Positions 16,444 through 26,112 of a DNA stretch of 64,000 nucleotides are shown here, piece by piece. Source of the DNA: Actinomyces viscosus. Lineage in GTDB: Bacteria > Actinomycetota > Actinomycetes > Actinomycetales > Actinomycetaceae. Position 1 is the first letter of the stretch, and each line of letters opens with the position of its first letter. Below the pieces are notes generated by a model. The model saw nothing but the letters and a program-made list of their open reading frames with translations, was not told the DNA's origin and made no database searches. The stretch lies in contig NZ_LR134477.1 of the NCBI RefSeq assembly GCF_900637975.1, forward strand, positions 3,348,001-3,412,000, written 5' to 3'. A program made the position numbers and the translations under genes.

Positions 16444-18594
16444 TCAGGCGCCGCGAGCCCGGGGGAGCTCGGCGGAGTCCTGCAGGGACGGGGGAGTGGA
16501 GGACCAGGCGGCCGACGTCGGGGCGGCTGCCTGCGTCGTCAACGGTGCGGACGCGGGTGGACCGGTGGGAACGGCCACGGTGGTCACGGTCTCCTGGGCG
16601 CTCGGGTCGGTTGCGGGGGTGAGGCCTGCCGGTGCGGCCGTGCGGGCCGGGACGGCCACCGCCCGGTGGGCTCCGACGGCGCCGGCTGGCACGGCGCCGG
16701 CTGCGGACACGGCGGAGTGCTGCTCGGCTCGCTGAGGCGTGGGCAGAGCGGGCGGGGCGGTGGCGGGCATACCGGCCTCGCCGGGCGCCTGAGCGGGTAC
16801 CTGAGCCGTGCCCTGGGACGGCAGGACTCCGTAACCGTCCGCTCCTGCCGCCCTGGTGGCCGGCGCAGGCACGGCGGGGCCGGCGGGGGCGCTGGGGGCT
16901 CCTGGCTGCTGCGGGCCTGCGGGCACCGTGACCGTCTGGGCGGCGACCGCCGTGGCCCTGGCCGCGGAGTCGGCCGGGGGCGTCAACGGCGAGCCGGCCC
17001 GGGCATGGGTGGCCGGCCCTGGCTGCGGCTGCGCCGGGGCCGTGGCGGAGGGCGAGGCAAGTGCCGCCGGCGGAGCGGATGTCGCCGACGTCCCCGAAGC
17101 GGCCGGCGCGTGCGGCTCGGCTGCGCGGCCCCGGGGCAGCGCCTCGGGGAAGGCGGGCGCGAAGACGGGCTCGGTCTCCTCGGTGCTGGCTGACGACGTC
17201 GAGGCCCCAGCCTCCCGAGCCGTCGCCGATGTCGCTGATGACGGCAATGTCGACAATGTCGCCGATGTCGCCGTGGAGGTTCCCGAAGCCGTCGTTACCG
17301 CCTCCGGGACGGCTGCGGCCGCCTGCGCGGGCGGAGTGGTCGGGGAGGCCTGGGAGCGCCGACGTCGCGAGATGCGGCTGGGCGTCGGGTCCTCGAAGAC
17401 AGGGCGCTGGGTCTCGGGCGCGCGATGGCTCTCCGGACCTGCCGGACCTGCCGGGTGAGTCGATGCGGGAGTCGGTGTGGGAGCTGCTACGGGACTCGTC
17501 GGGCGAGCCGCTGAGGAAGCCACTGTGGAAGCCGTTGCCGGAGCCGCTGGCGCGGGCTTGCCGGTCGCCGTGTGCGCGCCCCGACGTCCCGGGGTCAGTG
17601 GGGGCCACACGACGTCGGACTCGGGCAGTGCGGGGCCGGTCGCCGGTGCTCCCGTCGCTGCGTTCGTCACCGTCGTCGCCGCCGTCGCTGTATTCGTCGC
17701 GGTCGTCGTCACCGGTGCAGCCGTCCCGGCCGCCGCCGCCGAGGCCTCCCGCGCCACGCGGCTCTGCGCCCGGCGCGAGCGTCGTCGAGAGGTGTCAACG
17801 GTGGCCCCGGTGGAGGGGGCGGCAGCGCGTGCGGTGCTCGCCGGGCCCACCGGGCTCGCGGATCCGGTGGACTGAGAGGAGCCGGCGGGGGGCGGGTAGT
17901 CGGCGAACCTGGCGATGTGGTCGAGGTCGTAGTGGGACGGGTCCTGGCCGGCGTTGCGCAGCACGTCCTCCAGGGGGCTGAGCAGGGCCAGTCGGAAGGC
18001 GGGATCGACGCAGCGCGCGTTGACCGCGCCCCAGATCTGGTCGGCGGTCAGGGACTCCTCGGAGGAGCCCAGGTCGTTGCGGATCGCGGTGACCAGGTCG
18101 GACTCCAGGCGCGCGTAGGCCATGGCGTAGGCGCTGGGCCACGGGGCCTCGGGCCGCTGGGTGCGCAGGAGGGCGAAGTTGCGCAGCGCCCGCAGCACCT
18201 CGTCCGAGCCGCCCACGAGCGCCCCGACCCGCAGCCGGTCCAGCGCCTCGTTCTTCATCGTCCCTGTGCTCTCGGGGCCCAGCAGGTGCTTGGAGTCCTC
18301 AACGACCTCCCGCAGGAAGACCCGGTAGGCGGCGATGCTGTCGGGTGTCGTGCGCTCCTTGGTCATGGAGCGCAGCCGCTCGGCGGCGTGCCTCGCTGCC
18401 AGGCGGGCCGAGCTGGCCTCGGACTGGACCTCGTTGATCCGCGAGATGCTGGCGCGGGAGATCCGCGAGGCCTCCTTGAGGGCCAGGTCCGCGTGCGCCG
18501 TCGAGCGCCGTGCGGCGAAGACGGCGGCGACGGCGACCAGGATGGCGACACCGGCTGCGATGGAGGCCACGACGGCGACAACGGACAGGTCCAT
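16444..18594 (-). CDS. Large membrane-anchored Ala/Pro/Thr-rich protein
   Basis: I do not recognise a family. The 716-residue protein starts with one membrane helix (VVAVVASIAAGVAILVAVAAVFAARR). A mostly helical region follows to about residue 235, containing a coiled-coil-like stretch and the sequence DPSHYDLDHIARFADYPPP. The remaining roughly 480 residues are low-complexity Ala/Pro/Thr/Ser with scattered basic clusters (SRRRSRRAQSR, SRRRRSQ). The topology suggests an N-terminal anchor with a long disordered tail. The next gene downstream is the NfeD-like gene after 113 bp, so it may belong to the microdomain operon. The real start could be a later codon. Confidence 0.75.
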   Translation of the reverse strand: MDLSVVAVVASIAAGVAILVAVAAVFAARRSTAHADLALKEASRISRASISRINEVQSEASSARLAARHAAERLRSMTKERTTPDSIAAYRVFLREVVEDSKHLLGPESTGTMKNEALDRLRVGALVGGSDEVLRALRNFALLRTQRPEAPWPSAYAMAYARLESDLVTAIRNDLGSSEESLTADQIWGAVNARCVDPAFRLALLSPLEDVLRNAGQDPSHYDLDHIARFADYPPPAGSSQSTGSASPVGPASTARAAAPSTGATVDTSRRRSRRAQSRVAREASAAAAGTAAPVTTTATNTATAATTVTNAATGAPATGPALPESDVVWPPLTPGRRGAHTATGKPAPAAPATASTVASSAARPTSPVAAPTPTPASTHPAGPAGPESHRAPETQRPVFEDPTPSRISRRRRSQASPTTPPAQAAAAVPEAVTTASGTSTATSATLSTLPSSATSATAREAGASTSSASTEETEPVFAPAFPEALPRGRAAEPHAPAASGTSATSAPPAALASPSATAPAQPQPGPATHARAGSPLTPPADSAARATAVAAQTVTVPAGPQQPGAPSAPAGPAVPAPATRAAGADGYGVLPSQGTAQVPAQAPGEAGMPATAPPALPTPQRAEQHSAVSAAGAVPAGAVGAHRAVAVPARTAAPAGLTPATDPSAQETVTTVAVPTGPPASAPLTTQAAAPTSAAWSSTPPSLQDSAELPRARGA

Positions 18595-18989
18595 GCCCCT
18601 ATCCTGCCCGGAATCGACTCAATGGTGCCGCGAAAAAAGGGTCTCCCCAGATAGTCCCCAGAATCTCTGCGGGAGGTGTTCAGGTGTGGTGGTGGTCGCG
18701 CTCACATTGCGCAAGGAGGATACGAATGTCCTTCAGGATCGTGCCTTCAAGGCCGTGGCGAGGAGCCCGTCTCGGCGCGGACGCACCATCAGTCCCGGCG
18801 ACTCACCTGTGTGGAGCAGTCCGTGAACTCGAAGGTGCGTCCGCGACGCCGGAGACCGGCCGGCGCCGGTTCGCCGAGCGGCGCATCCGTGCCTCCAGGA
18901 CGGCCGTGACCTGCACCGATGTGCACGGGACGGGATCCTTGGGACCTCTGGCGCTACGCGGTGGCTTGCAGCGCGGTAGCGTCGGCGCC
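18595..18989. other. Gap upstream of dhaK with an in-frame upstream start
   Basis: This 395-bp gap separates the divergent membrane protein gene and dhaK. There is no clear separate gene. The dhaK frame stays open back to 18510, and an ATG near 18726 has a perfect AAGGAGG before it. It would add about 88 residues not found in DhaK proteins. TAGCGT at 18977-18982, seven bases before the dhaK ATG, fits a leaderless actinobacterial -10. Confidence 0.5.
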
Positions 18990-20012
<1,023 letters not shown>

Positions 20013-20081
20013 GGACCTGACACAATCGGGTCGCCCGCAGTGGCTGCGGGTGGTCCGAGGGAACCGTGAAGGAGGAGGGAC

Positions 20082-20750
20082 ATGACGAAGGACGCGGGAG
20101 CCTCCCGCCAGACACTGGACGTGGTGGACCTGGAGGCGTGGGTGCGTCGCAGCGCCGAGCTCATCACCGAGCACGCCGAGGAGCTCACCGACCTGGACGC
20201 CGCCATCGGTGACGCCGACCATGGCACCAACATGAAGCGTGGCCTGAACGCCGCGGCCGACGCGGTGGAGGCCGGCTCCTTCCCGGGCGCCGACGCGCTG
20301 CTCAAGAAGGTCGGCATGACCCTGGTCTCCACCGTCGGGGGAGCCTCCGGACCCCTGTACGGAACCTTCTTCCTGCGCACCGGAGGCGCCCTGGCGGGCC
20401 ACGGCAGTCAGGACGGCGTTGACGCCCGGGCCCTCGCCGACGGCCTGGAGGCCGGGGTCGGCGGCATCGCCGCACGCGGCCGCGCCACCACGGGGGAGAA
20501 GACCATGCTCGACGCCTGGAGCCCCGCCCTTGAGGCGCTGCGCGCCCACCCCGACGACCTCGCCGAGGGCGTGGCCGCCGCCGCGCGGGCCGCGGCCGAG
20601 GGGCGCGACGCCACCAAGCCGATGGTGGCCACCAAGGGGCGGGCCTCCTACCTGGGGGAGCGCTCGGCGGGCCACATCGACCCCGGCGCCGCCTCCACCG
20701 CCCTCCTCCTGGCCGCTCTCGACGACGTCGTCGCCGGAAGGACGGCGTGA
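20082..20750 (+). CDS. dhaL: Dihydroxyacetone kinase ADP-binding subunit DhaL
   Basis: DhaL holds an ADP that is rephosphorylated by DhaM and passes phosphate to DhaK-bound dihydroxyacetone. The 222-residue helical protein shows the Mg-ADP aspartate motif AAIGDADHGTNM, GGASGPLYGTFF, GEKTMLDAW and GRASYLGERSAGHIDPGAAS. GGAGGAGG precedes the ATG. It lies 69 bp after dhaK and overlaps dhaM by 4 bases (GTGA), implying coupled translation. Confidence 0.96.
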   Translation: MTKDAGASRQTLDVVDLEAWVRRSAELITEHAEELTDLDAAIGDADHGTNMKRGLNAAADAVEAGSFPGADALLKKVGMTLVSTVGGASGPLYGTFFLRTGGALAGHGSQDGVDARALADGLEAGVGGIAARGRATTGEKTMLDAWSPALEALRAHPDDLAEGVAAAARAAAEGRDATKPMVATKGRASYLGERSAGHIDPGAASTALLLAALDDVVAGRTA

Positions 20751-21226
20751 TTCCGGTGAGCGTCGCATCCCCGCAGAGCCTGCAGCCGAGCGGCGTAGCA
20801 GACAGTGCCGCCAGCGTCGGCATCGTCCTGGTCTCCCACTCCCGGGCCCTGGCCGAGGCCGCCCTGGACCTGGCTCGCCGGCTCATCGTGTCCGTCGACG
20901 TCCCTGTCGAGCTGGCCGCGGGGCTCGACGACGGCGCGCTGGGCACCGACCCCGGCGCCGTCGTCGACGCCGTGGAGCGGCTCGCCGCCCGGTGCGAGGG
21001 GGTCCTGGTCCTGGCGGACCTGGGCAGCGGGATCATGAGCGCGGAGATGGCCCTCGAGATGCTCGACCCGGCTGTGGTCGAGCGGGCGCGCCTGTCCGCG
21101 GCGCCCTTCGTCGAGGGACTGCTCGGTGCCTACGGCGCCGCCGGGATCGGCAAGGACCTGCCGGCCGTGGCCGCCGAGGCCGATGGCGCCGCCGAGGCCA
21201 AGCGCTCCCAGGTGACCGCCTTCTGA
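20747..21226 (+). CDS. dhaM: PTS-dependent dihydroxyacetone kinase phosphotransferase DhaM
   Basis: This protein has a single EIIA(mannose)-like domain of 159 residues. It carries the phosphorylatable histidine in GIVLVSHSRALAE and the LADLGSGIMSAEMALEML stretch. It takes phosphate from HPr and gives it to DhaL-ADP. It is the short form, without the HPr and EI-like domains fused in E. coli DhaM. The start is GTG. Its last roughly 31 codons and following terminator are duplicated at 28512-28604 on the far side of the accessory island. Confidence 0.94.
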   Translation: MIPVSVASPQSLQPSGVADSAASVGIVLVSHSRALAEAALDLARRLIVSVDVPVELAAGLDDGALGTDPGAVVDAVERLAARCEGVLVLADLGSGIMSAEMALEMLDPAVVERARLSAAPFVEGLLGAYGAAGIGKDLPAVAAEADGAAEAKRSQVTAF

Positions 21227-21384
21227 CGCCGCCCGGGGGGGGCGCACCGGATAGCACCGAATAGCTCTGGGTAGCTCAGGGCTACCCCGGGCGGTTCACG
21301 CGCGGTTGGCGAAGCGCTCCAGGAGGGCGGCGTCCCCACCGACGACGAGCACGTCCTCGGCCGAGACCAGGATGTCCGAGGTGG
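21133..21384. repeat. Direct repeat, left edge of the accessory island
   Basis: This 252-bp stretch (the 3' end of dhaM, a GGTAGC/GCTACC hairpin terminator, and the last roughly 30 codons of trkA in reverse) recurs with small changes at 28512-28745. Between the two copies lie about 7.1 kb of accessory genes. In the ancestral order dhaM and trkA were presumably adjacent and convergent. Confidence 0.85.
21296..21384 (-). pseudogene. Truncated trkA/ktrA 3' end
   Basis: The sequence encodes the last residues of the KtrA protein (...SDILVSAEDVLVVGGDAALLERFANRA), with the same stop codon as the complete gene at 28657-29325. It is cut at 21384, where island sequence begins. It is a by-product of the junction duplication. 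Confidence 0.85.
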
Positions 21385-21483
21385 AAGACGGTCATGGGTG
21401 GGAGTGCGCGGAGGTCTTCAGGGGGTGGCCGCTTCCATGATCGTGGTGCTGGGAGTTGCTCGGGGGTGGTCGATATTGGCGGG

Positions 21484-22900
21484 GTGCCTCATGTCAAGGT
21501 GCCCGCGAAGTGTCTTCGGTGCCTCATGTAGGAATGCCCGCCAGGTTGAGGGGTGGTTAGGAGGCTTTCCTGACTCGTACGCCTTTGTGGACGTCGGGCA
21601 GGATGCTTGGGATCTGGGCGAGGTAGAGCTGGTCGGTCTTGTCCTTGGCCAGGCGGATGAGAACGTCCTGGAGCTCGATGATGCGGCGGGTGATAGAGGC
21701 GGGGTTGAGCTGGTTGCGGTACGAGACCAGGTCAGTCTTCTGGGCCTTGGTCAGGGCGCTGGTGTCCAGCAGCCGGTCCAGTGGGGTACGAGGAGCGTCG
21801 TAGAGGCGCTTGCGCCTGCCGGCCTTATCGGTGCCCCATCCGATGGGCTTGCGGGTGGGGGTCAGGAAGTTGAGCTTGACGTTGACCTGCTCCCAGAGAC
21901 GGCCCAGGACCTCGCGCTCCTCGCTGGTGTCGTAGCGGTAGTAGAAGGCGTAGCGGCGCACCAGGTGGTTGTTCTTCGACTCGATGGTGGCCTGGTCGTT
22001 CTTCCTGTAGGGGCGTGAGCGGGTGAAGTAGATGTCCAAGTCCCCGGCCCAGCGCACCACGCTGTGGTTGATGAACTCTGAGCCGTTATCGAAGTCCATG
22101 CCCAAAACGGGGAACGGGACGCATCCCACGGCGGCGTCCAGGGCGGAGATGATGTGCTTCTCAGCGTTGTTTCGGATTGAGCGAGTGAAGGTCCACCCCG
22201 TGAGCGCGTCGGTCATGTTCACAGTCCGGGTGAACTCTCCTTTGAGGGTCGGCCCGCAGTGGGCGACGGTGTCGACCTCGAAGAACCCAGGCTCAGCCTC
22301 GATCTCGTCACCGGCCTTGCGGATCTTGATGGAGCTGCGCAGCAACGGACCGGCCTTGGTCGTCGACTTGCCCCGCAGCTGCTCGGTAGCCCGCACCGGG
22401 GCGAGGTAGCGGTCAATGGTCGCCGCGCTCATGGCCACCAGCTCGTCTCTGACGGCTGGGGTGTAGCGCGGCTCGTCGTCGAGCTCACCGCTCGCCTCCA
22501 GCAGGTCCAGCAGCAGCGGCATGGACTCCTTGAGGTACTTGCCGCACTGCCCGCCGCTGGCGGCCCACACTCGCTGGAGCACCTTCAAGGCGTCGTAGGA
22601 GTACCTGCGGGCTCTAGCCCTTCGCTCCGCCGACTTTCGGCGACCCGGTGGGCGCTTGGCTGCGGCCACCAGGCGTCGGCGCGCGTTGTCCCGACTCCAG
22701 CCAGTGACTGCGCAGACCTCATCAAGGATCCGTCCCTTGTCCTTCTTCGACGCCCTCGTGTACACCCTGGCGTACTTTCCCGTGATCTCGGCCCTGGCCT
22801 GCATCGACAACCCACTTCCCATGCCCACCACGGTCCACGAGCTTCGCGGGCAGTCCTACATGAGGCACCGAGCCTCTTACGCGGGCATCCTTCATGAGTC
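21484..22900 (-). mobile_element. Integrase-type insertion sequence with doubled end repeats
   Basis: The transposase at 21557-22831 is bracketed by related end sequences, each present twice about 35 bp apart. On the left GTGCCTCATGT...GCCCGC begins at 21484 and again at 21519. On the right the complement (CATGAGGCAC, then CATGAGTC) ends at 22868 and 22900. Boundaries are approximate because I see no clear target duplication. The doubled subterminal repeats probably bind transposase. Confidence 0.65.
21557..22831 (-). CDS. DDE integrase-core transposase
   Basis: The 424-residue transposase has an N-terminal helix-turn-helix region (about 20-60; ILDEVCAVTGWSRDNARRRL) and an rve/integrase core. 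Its probable catalytic residues are in FFEVDTVAHCG, LGMDFDNGSEFIN and KNDQATIESKN. I place it among IS481/IS3-like retroviral-integrase-fold transposases but cannot name the exact family. The frame is intact. Several in-frame starts exist (GTG 22831 or ATGs just downstream). It is the only gene of its element. Confidence 0.88.
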   Translation of the reverse strand: MVGMGSGLSMQARAEITGKYARVYTRASKKDKGRILDEVCAVTGWSRDNARRRLVAAAKRPPGRRKSAERRARARRYSYDALKVLQRVWAASGGQCGKYLKESMPLLLDLLEASGELDDEPRYTPAVRDELVAMSAATIDRYLAPVRATEQLRGKSTTKAGPLLRSSIKIRKAGDEIEAEPGFFEVDTVAHCGPTLKGEFTRTVNMTDALTGWTFTRSIRNNAEKHIISALDAAVGCVPFPVLGMDFDNGSEFINHSVVRWAGDLDIYFTRSRPYRKNDQATIESKNNHLVRRYAFYYRYDTSEEREVLGRLWEQVNVKLNFLTPTRKPIGWGTDKAGRRKRLYDAPRTPLDRLLDTSALTKAQKTDLVSYRNQLNPASITRRIIELQDVLIRLAKDKTDQLYLAQIPSILPDVHKGVRVRKAS

Positions 22901-22911
22901 TCGTCGATTGG

Positions 22912-22940
22912 TTGACGTCGGGTTGCAGGAGCGTAACAAT
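22912..22940 (+). promoter_or_regulatory. Candidate sigma-70-type promoter for the effector operon
   Basis: TTGACG (22912-22917) and AACAAT (22935-22940) are separated by exactly 17 bp, with 40 bp to the ATG of the first operon gene. It begins only about 12 bp beyond the right end of the upstream IS, so the IS may have changed or supplied upstream control. Confidence 0.5.
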
Positions 22941-22980
22941 GGTGCGGTACAAATAGCCTGATGCAGCGGGAGACGAGCCG

Positions 22981-23271
22981 ATGAGTACTGGTACCTTGTA
23001 CATCGATCCCGAGATTCTCGACCATGCGGCTGGGAGGCTTGATGGTGTCGCTGGTGGTCTTGAGGGTGCCTCCTTCCCGGCGGACCCAGATGTCGGCCGT
23101 TCTTCTTCTGCGGTGTCGACGGTGCTGAGTCGACTGTCCTCCAGGACGTCGGGGGCGGCTTCCTCACTGCGCACCACGGCCAGCGGGTTGAGGGTGACCG
23201 CCTCGAGCTTCCGCGACACGGACGAGGAGGTCGCCTCCGCCACTCCTACTGCTACCCGGGGCGGTGTCTGA
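22981..23271 (+). CDS. WXG100-like small helical protein (type VII secretion partner)
   Basis: This 96-residue protein has no signal peptide. It is predicted helical with Ser/Thr/Ala-rich heptads (LSRLSSRTSGAASSLRTTASGLRVTASSFRDTDEE). The size and composition resemble EspC/DUF2580-like or WXG100-like partners encoded just before type VII (ESX) effectors. A clear WXG motif is not seen. GGGAGA lies upstream. Its stop codon is directly followed by the effector's ATG (TGAATG), so the two are translationally coupled. I infer a role as co-secreted partner or chaperone of the effector. Confidence 0.6.
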   Translation: MSTGTLYIDPEILDHAAGRLDGVAGGLEGASFPADPDVGRSSSAVSTVLSRLSSRTSGAASSLRTTASGLRVTASSFRDTDEEVASATPTATRGGV

Positions 23272-23671
23272 ATGGCTCTTGATGCGCGGGTTGTCACTGA
23301 GCCGTCCGGAGCCTGGAACGCGGCACAGAGCTTGAAGTCGATCTCGACGACGGTTTCGGACGCCTCTGAGGACGTCGCCTCCGTCCGCGGGTTAATTGCC
23401 TCGGAGTGCTCCGGTGAGGCCACGTATGCGGCGGTGTCGAGGCTGAGCACTCAGGGCACCGACCTCGGTGACGCCTCTGCTGACGCCTTGACCCTGTCCA
23501 AGGCGCTCAATGACTTCGCCTACTCCATGGACTCGGTCAAGAACCGGCTCGTGGACGTGATCGCCAACGCCACGGCTGCCGGGCTGGTGGTCTCCGGCAG
23601 CACCATCCAGGAGCCCGTGGAGGAGGGCTCCGACGCGGACTACGCCACCAAGAAGGCTATGGCCGGCATTA
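23272..23671 (+). pseudogene. 5' part of a type VII effector split by IS630
   Basis: The N-terminal 133 residues (MALDARVVTEPSGAWNAAQS...AMAGI) are helical, with a pattern like LXG/WXG-type effector heads. An IS630 element sits at a TA (23670-23671). Joining to 24801-25549 without the IS restores one open frame of 382 residues, so the gene was whole recently. As it stands, translation runs 18 codons into the IS and stops, giving a 151-residue product without the C-terminal domain. Confidence 0.75.
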
Positions 23672-24798
23672 AACAAAGTTTCCTTCTGGGGTTGTGTTGT
23701 CGGGTGGTTTTGGGGGTATCGATATAGAATGTGTGTGTGGTTGTTGATGTGACTGCGGAGGAGCGGGATGTTCTTCTGGCGTGGAAGAAACGCGGTGACT
23801 CGTTCGTCCTGGTGCGTTTAAAGGCTGAGGCCATTTTGTATGCCTCTCGTGGTGTCGGCACGGGTGTTATCGCTGAGATGGTCGGCCGCAGCCGCAGGAC
23901 GGTGAGCAACTGGCTGCGCCGCTGGCGGTGCTCCAGGTTGCACTCGGTTGTCACTGGGCACGCCGGCAACGAGAACGCCGCCAAGCTCACCCGCGCCCAC
24001 AAGGAGCAGCTCAAGCGGATCCTGAGTAGGCCACCGGCCCAGAGCGGGATCAGGGCGGACTTCTGGGACGTACCGGCCCTGCGTGACGTGGTGCGGATCA
24101 AGTTCGGCGTGGAGTACGCCTCAGACTCCTCCTACCAGCTGCTCCTGCGCTTCGTGGGGATGAGCTTCAAGCTGCCCGACCCCTTCGACAAGCGCCGCGA
24201 CGAGGCCGCCGTCACCGAGCGAATGGACCAGGTCCGTCAGGAGGTCGCCGACCTGCTGGCCCGGGGCTGGGAGGTCTACACCGTCGACGAGGTGCGCGTC
24301 GAGCACGAGGCCGTCACCCGGCGTATGTGGCTGCCCACCGGCCGTCGGACCAAGATCTATGTCGACCGAGAACGCTCGGCCCAGTCTTTCTTCGGCGCCC
24401 TGAGCCTGACCAGCAAGCAGGTGCGCGTCTACCCCATCGAGGGCAACCAGAACGCCGAGCAGGTCACCCTGGCCCTGGCCCGTCTGGTACGCGAGACGGC
24501 AAACGACAAGATCGCTGTTGTTCTTGACAACGCCGGCTTCCACCACGCCAAGGCGGTCACTGACCTGTATGAGCCCGGCCAGGCCCTGGAGCGCGTCAGG
24601 CCGATCTACCTACCTCCTTACGCGCCCGACCACAACCCAATAGAGCACGTCTGGAACACCGCCAAGAAGAACATCTCAAACATACAACGAGACAACCCCG
24701 AGGAAACCTACACCGCATTCACCAGCTACATCACCAGCCGCACCTTCGACTACGACTTCGAGCACCTACCCATCACACCAACCCAAGAAAAGCTTGAT
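23672..24798 (+). mobile_element. IS630-family insertion sequence
   Basis: The element is 1127 bp with a duplicated TA at each side (23670-23671 and 24799-24800), the hallmark of IS630/Tc1 insertion. The ends are imperfectly complementary (AACAAAGTTTCCTT... on the left, ATCAAGCTTTTCTT... reading inward from the right). It carries one intact transposase gene and interrupts the effector gene. Confidence 0.9.
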
Positions 24799-24801
24799 TA
24801 A
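23731..24801 (+). CDS. IS630-family transposase
   Basis: The 356-residue protein has an N-terminal helix-turn-helix (about 35-65; GVIAEMVGRSRRTVSNWLRRW) and a DDE superfamily endonuclease domain. The catalytic acids are in YTVDEVRVEHE, VVLDNAGFHHAK and YAPDHNPIEHVW. The frame is intact. The last sense codon is the final IS triplet GAT, and the TAA stop is made from the duplicated target TA plus one host base. Translation ends this way only when the base after TA is A or G. The start is a GTG in a run of alternating GT. Confidence 0.93.
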   Translation: MCVVVDVTAEERDVLLAWKKRGDSFVLVRLKAEAILYASRGVGTGVIAEMVGRSRRTVSNWLRRWRCSRLHSVVTGHAGNENAAKLTRAHKEQLKRILSRPPAQSGIRADFWDVPALRDVVRIKFGVEYASDSSYQLLLRFVGMSFKLPDPFDKRRDEAAVTERMDQVRQEVADLLARGWEVYTVDEVRVEHEAVTRRMWLPTGRRTKIYVDRERSAQSFFGALSLTSKQVRVYPIEGNQNAEQVTLALARLVRETANDKIAVVLDNAGFHHAKAVTDLYEPGQALERVRPIYLPPYAPDHNPIEHVWNTAKKNISNIQRDNPEETYTAFTSYITSRTFDYDFEHLPITPTQEKLD

Positions 24802-25549
24802 AGACCGCCATACCTACGACACGCTTGACTCGACTCTGTCCGTGATTCGTGCCGATGAGTCGGCGGCGCATGATGCGCTCATCTCCGTCTGCGACTCCCT
24901 CAAGAGCGTGGGGGAGTGGTTCCGGGACAAGTATCTTCCCACGGGGGCTCCGGGTGACTTCTCCAAGGCTGTCGGCTGGGCGAACCGGGTGGCCATCGGG
25001 ACTCGTTGGGGCACGATCGGGGCGATCGCCAGGTTCCAGCCGCGTTACCCGAAGTGGCATCCGGGTGCGGGGCGGTTCATGTCGGCGGCGGATCGTTCGA
25101 AGATGGGACTGCTGGAAACCCTGTGGGCCAGGACCAAGCCGAGCAACTGGGTCAACAAGCCCTACACCCGTGGGACCACGGCGTGGAAGGCACAGCGGGC
25201 CGTGACCAAGGCCGCGCCTGCGCTCAAGTGGGCGGGTCGTGCGTCGACTGTGCTCACGGCGGGTCTGGCTGGGGCCGAGCAGTACCAGAAGGACTCGGCC
25301 AATCCCTCCGTGGGCGAGGGGGAGAAGATCGCGCGTGCCAGCACGCAGGCCGTCACGCAAGGGGCTGGCGGCTGGGGCGGTGCTTGGGTTGGAGCCCAGG
25401 CCGGGATGACGATCGGTGCTCTCGGAGGCCCGGTTGGGATCGCCGTGGGCGGTATTGTCGGTGGTGCGATCGGCGGGATCGCGGGATCCGCCGCGGGTAA
25501 GTGGCTCGGTGACAGGATTAATGGGGGCTGGAGCAAGCTGTTTCACTGA
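24799..25549 (+). pseudogene. 3' part of the split effector: glycine-zipper toxin-like domain
   Basis: This portion continues the effector from 23671 in frame (KDRHTYDTLDSTL...). It holds about 150 residues of mixed helix, then a glycine-zipper stretch (GAWVGAQAGMTIGALGG, VGGAIGGIAGSAAGKW) and ends NGGWSKLFH. Glycine-zipper C-termini occur in pore-forming type VII effectors, and the next three genes encode small membrane proteins, as expected for immunity to a membrane toxin. The toxin role is inferred. Without the IS this would be residues 134-382. Confidence 0.7.
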
Positions 25550-25580
25550 TGGTGTCGGGACTGCTGGGGGGTGACTTGCT

Positions 25581-26015
25581 GTGTTGGCGATTGGGTGTTT
25601 CGTGTTGGGGGCGTTCGGCCTGGTCTATTGGGGGTTGGCGATGTTCACGGACACGGGGCCGGGTGAGTTCGCTCGGGAGATTAATGCGGAGGAGGGGGGT
25701 AAGAACAATCTGAGTCTCACAATGCCTTCCCTGGGATTGATGTTCCTTTTTGCTGCGGCGGCTATGTGGGCTGGTGATAATTCGGTGCTTGAGGTTGTCT
25801 TCGCCTTCATATCGGTGTTCTTCTTGCTGGTTGCAGCGGTGAGTCGTTTGCCGGTTCCTTTGCCGGTGTGGATGTATCCGCAGTGGCATGTGGAGTGGCG
25901 GCGTCGGCGTCGGCGTGAGCGGATCTCGGGGGAGAGTTCCTGGCGTGACACCTCGGGGTTGGGGCCTGGAGAACGGTCTTCGTCTGCGTCTCCTGAGTCA
26001 CCGGTTGATCTGTAG
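25581..26015 (+). CDS. Putative immunity membrane protein 1
   Basis: The 144-residue protein has three hydrophobic segments (AIGCFVLGAFGLVYWGLAMF; LGLMFLFAAAAMWAG; VVFAFISVFFLLVAAV) and a strongly basic cytoplasmic stretch (WRRRRRRER) before a Ser/Pro-rich tail. The start is GTG with GGGGGGTGA upstream, 31 bp after the effector stop. Its position directly behind a glycine-zipper effector and its membrane topology point to immunity. No known family is recognised. Confidence 0.65.
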   Translation: MLAIGCFVLGAFGLVYWGLAMFTDTGPGEFAREINAEEGGKNNLSLTMPSLGLMFLFAAAAMWAGDNSVLEVVFAFISVFFLLVAAVSRLPVPLPVWMYPQWHVEWRRRRRRERISGESSWRDTSGLGPGERSSSASPESPVDL

Positions 26016-26081
26016 GGTCATGTTATCGGCAAGGGGGCGGGAGACTTGATCAGCGAGGGTGTCAGTAAGCTGTTTCACTGA
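26016..26081 (+). pseudogene. Orphan effector tail 1
   Basis: Directly after the immunity-1 stop, an open stretch reads GHVIGKGAGDLISEGVSKLFH and stops. It mirrors the effector's own end (GSAAGKWLGDRINGGWSKLFH), sharing G-K, G-D, I, G and SKLFH in register. There is no start codon or upstream domain. It is the leftover 3' end of an earlier effector whose body has been lost. Confidence 0.75.
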
Positions 26082-26112
26082 TGGTGTCGGGACTGCTGGG
26101 GGGTGACTTGCT

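Noticed and set aside
18726..18989. N-terminal extension of DhaK as real coding sequence
   Set aside because: The family begins MKKLIN at 18990, and the extension's composition and codon thirds look non-coding. Kept only as a low-interest finding.
21133..21384. Island ends considered as phage att sites
   Set aside because: The repeats are about 240 bp of gene ends with scattered differences, with no tRNA and no tyrosine or serine integrase in the island.
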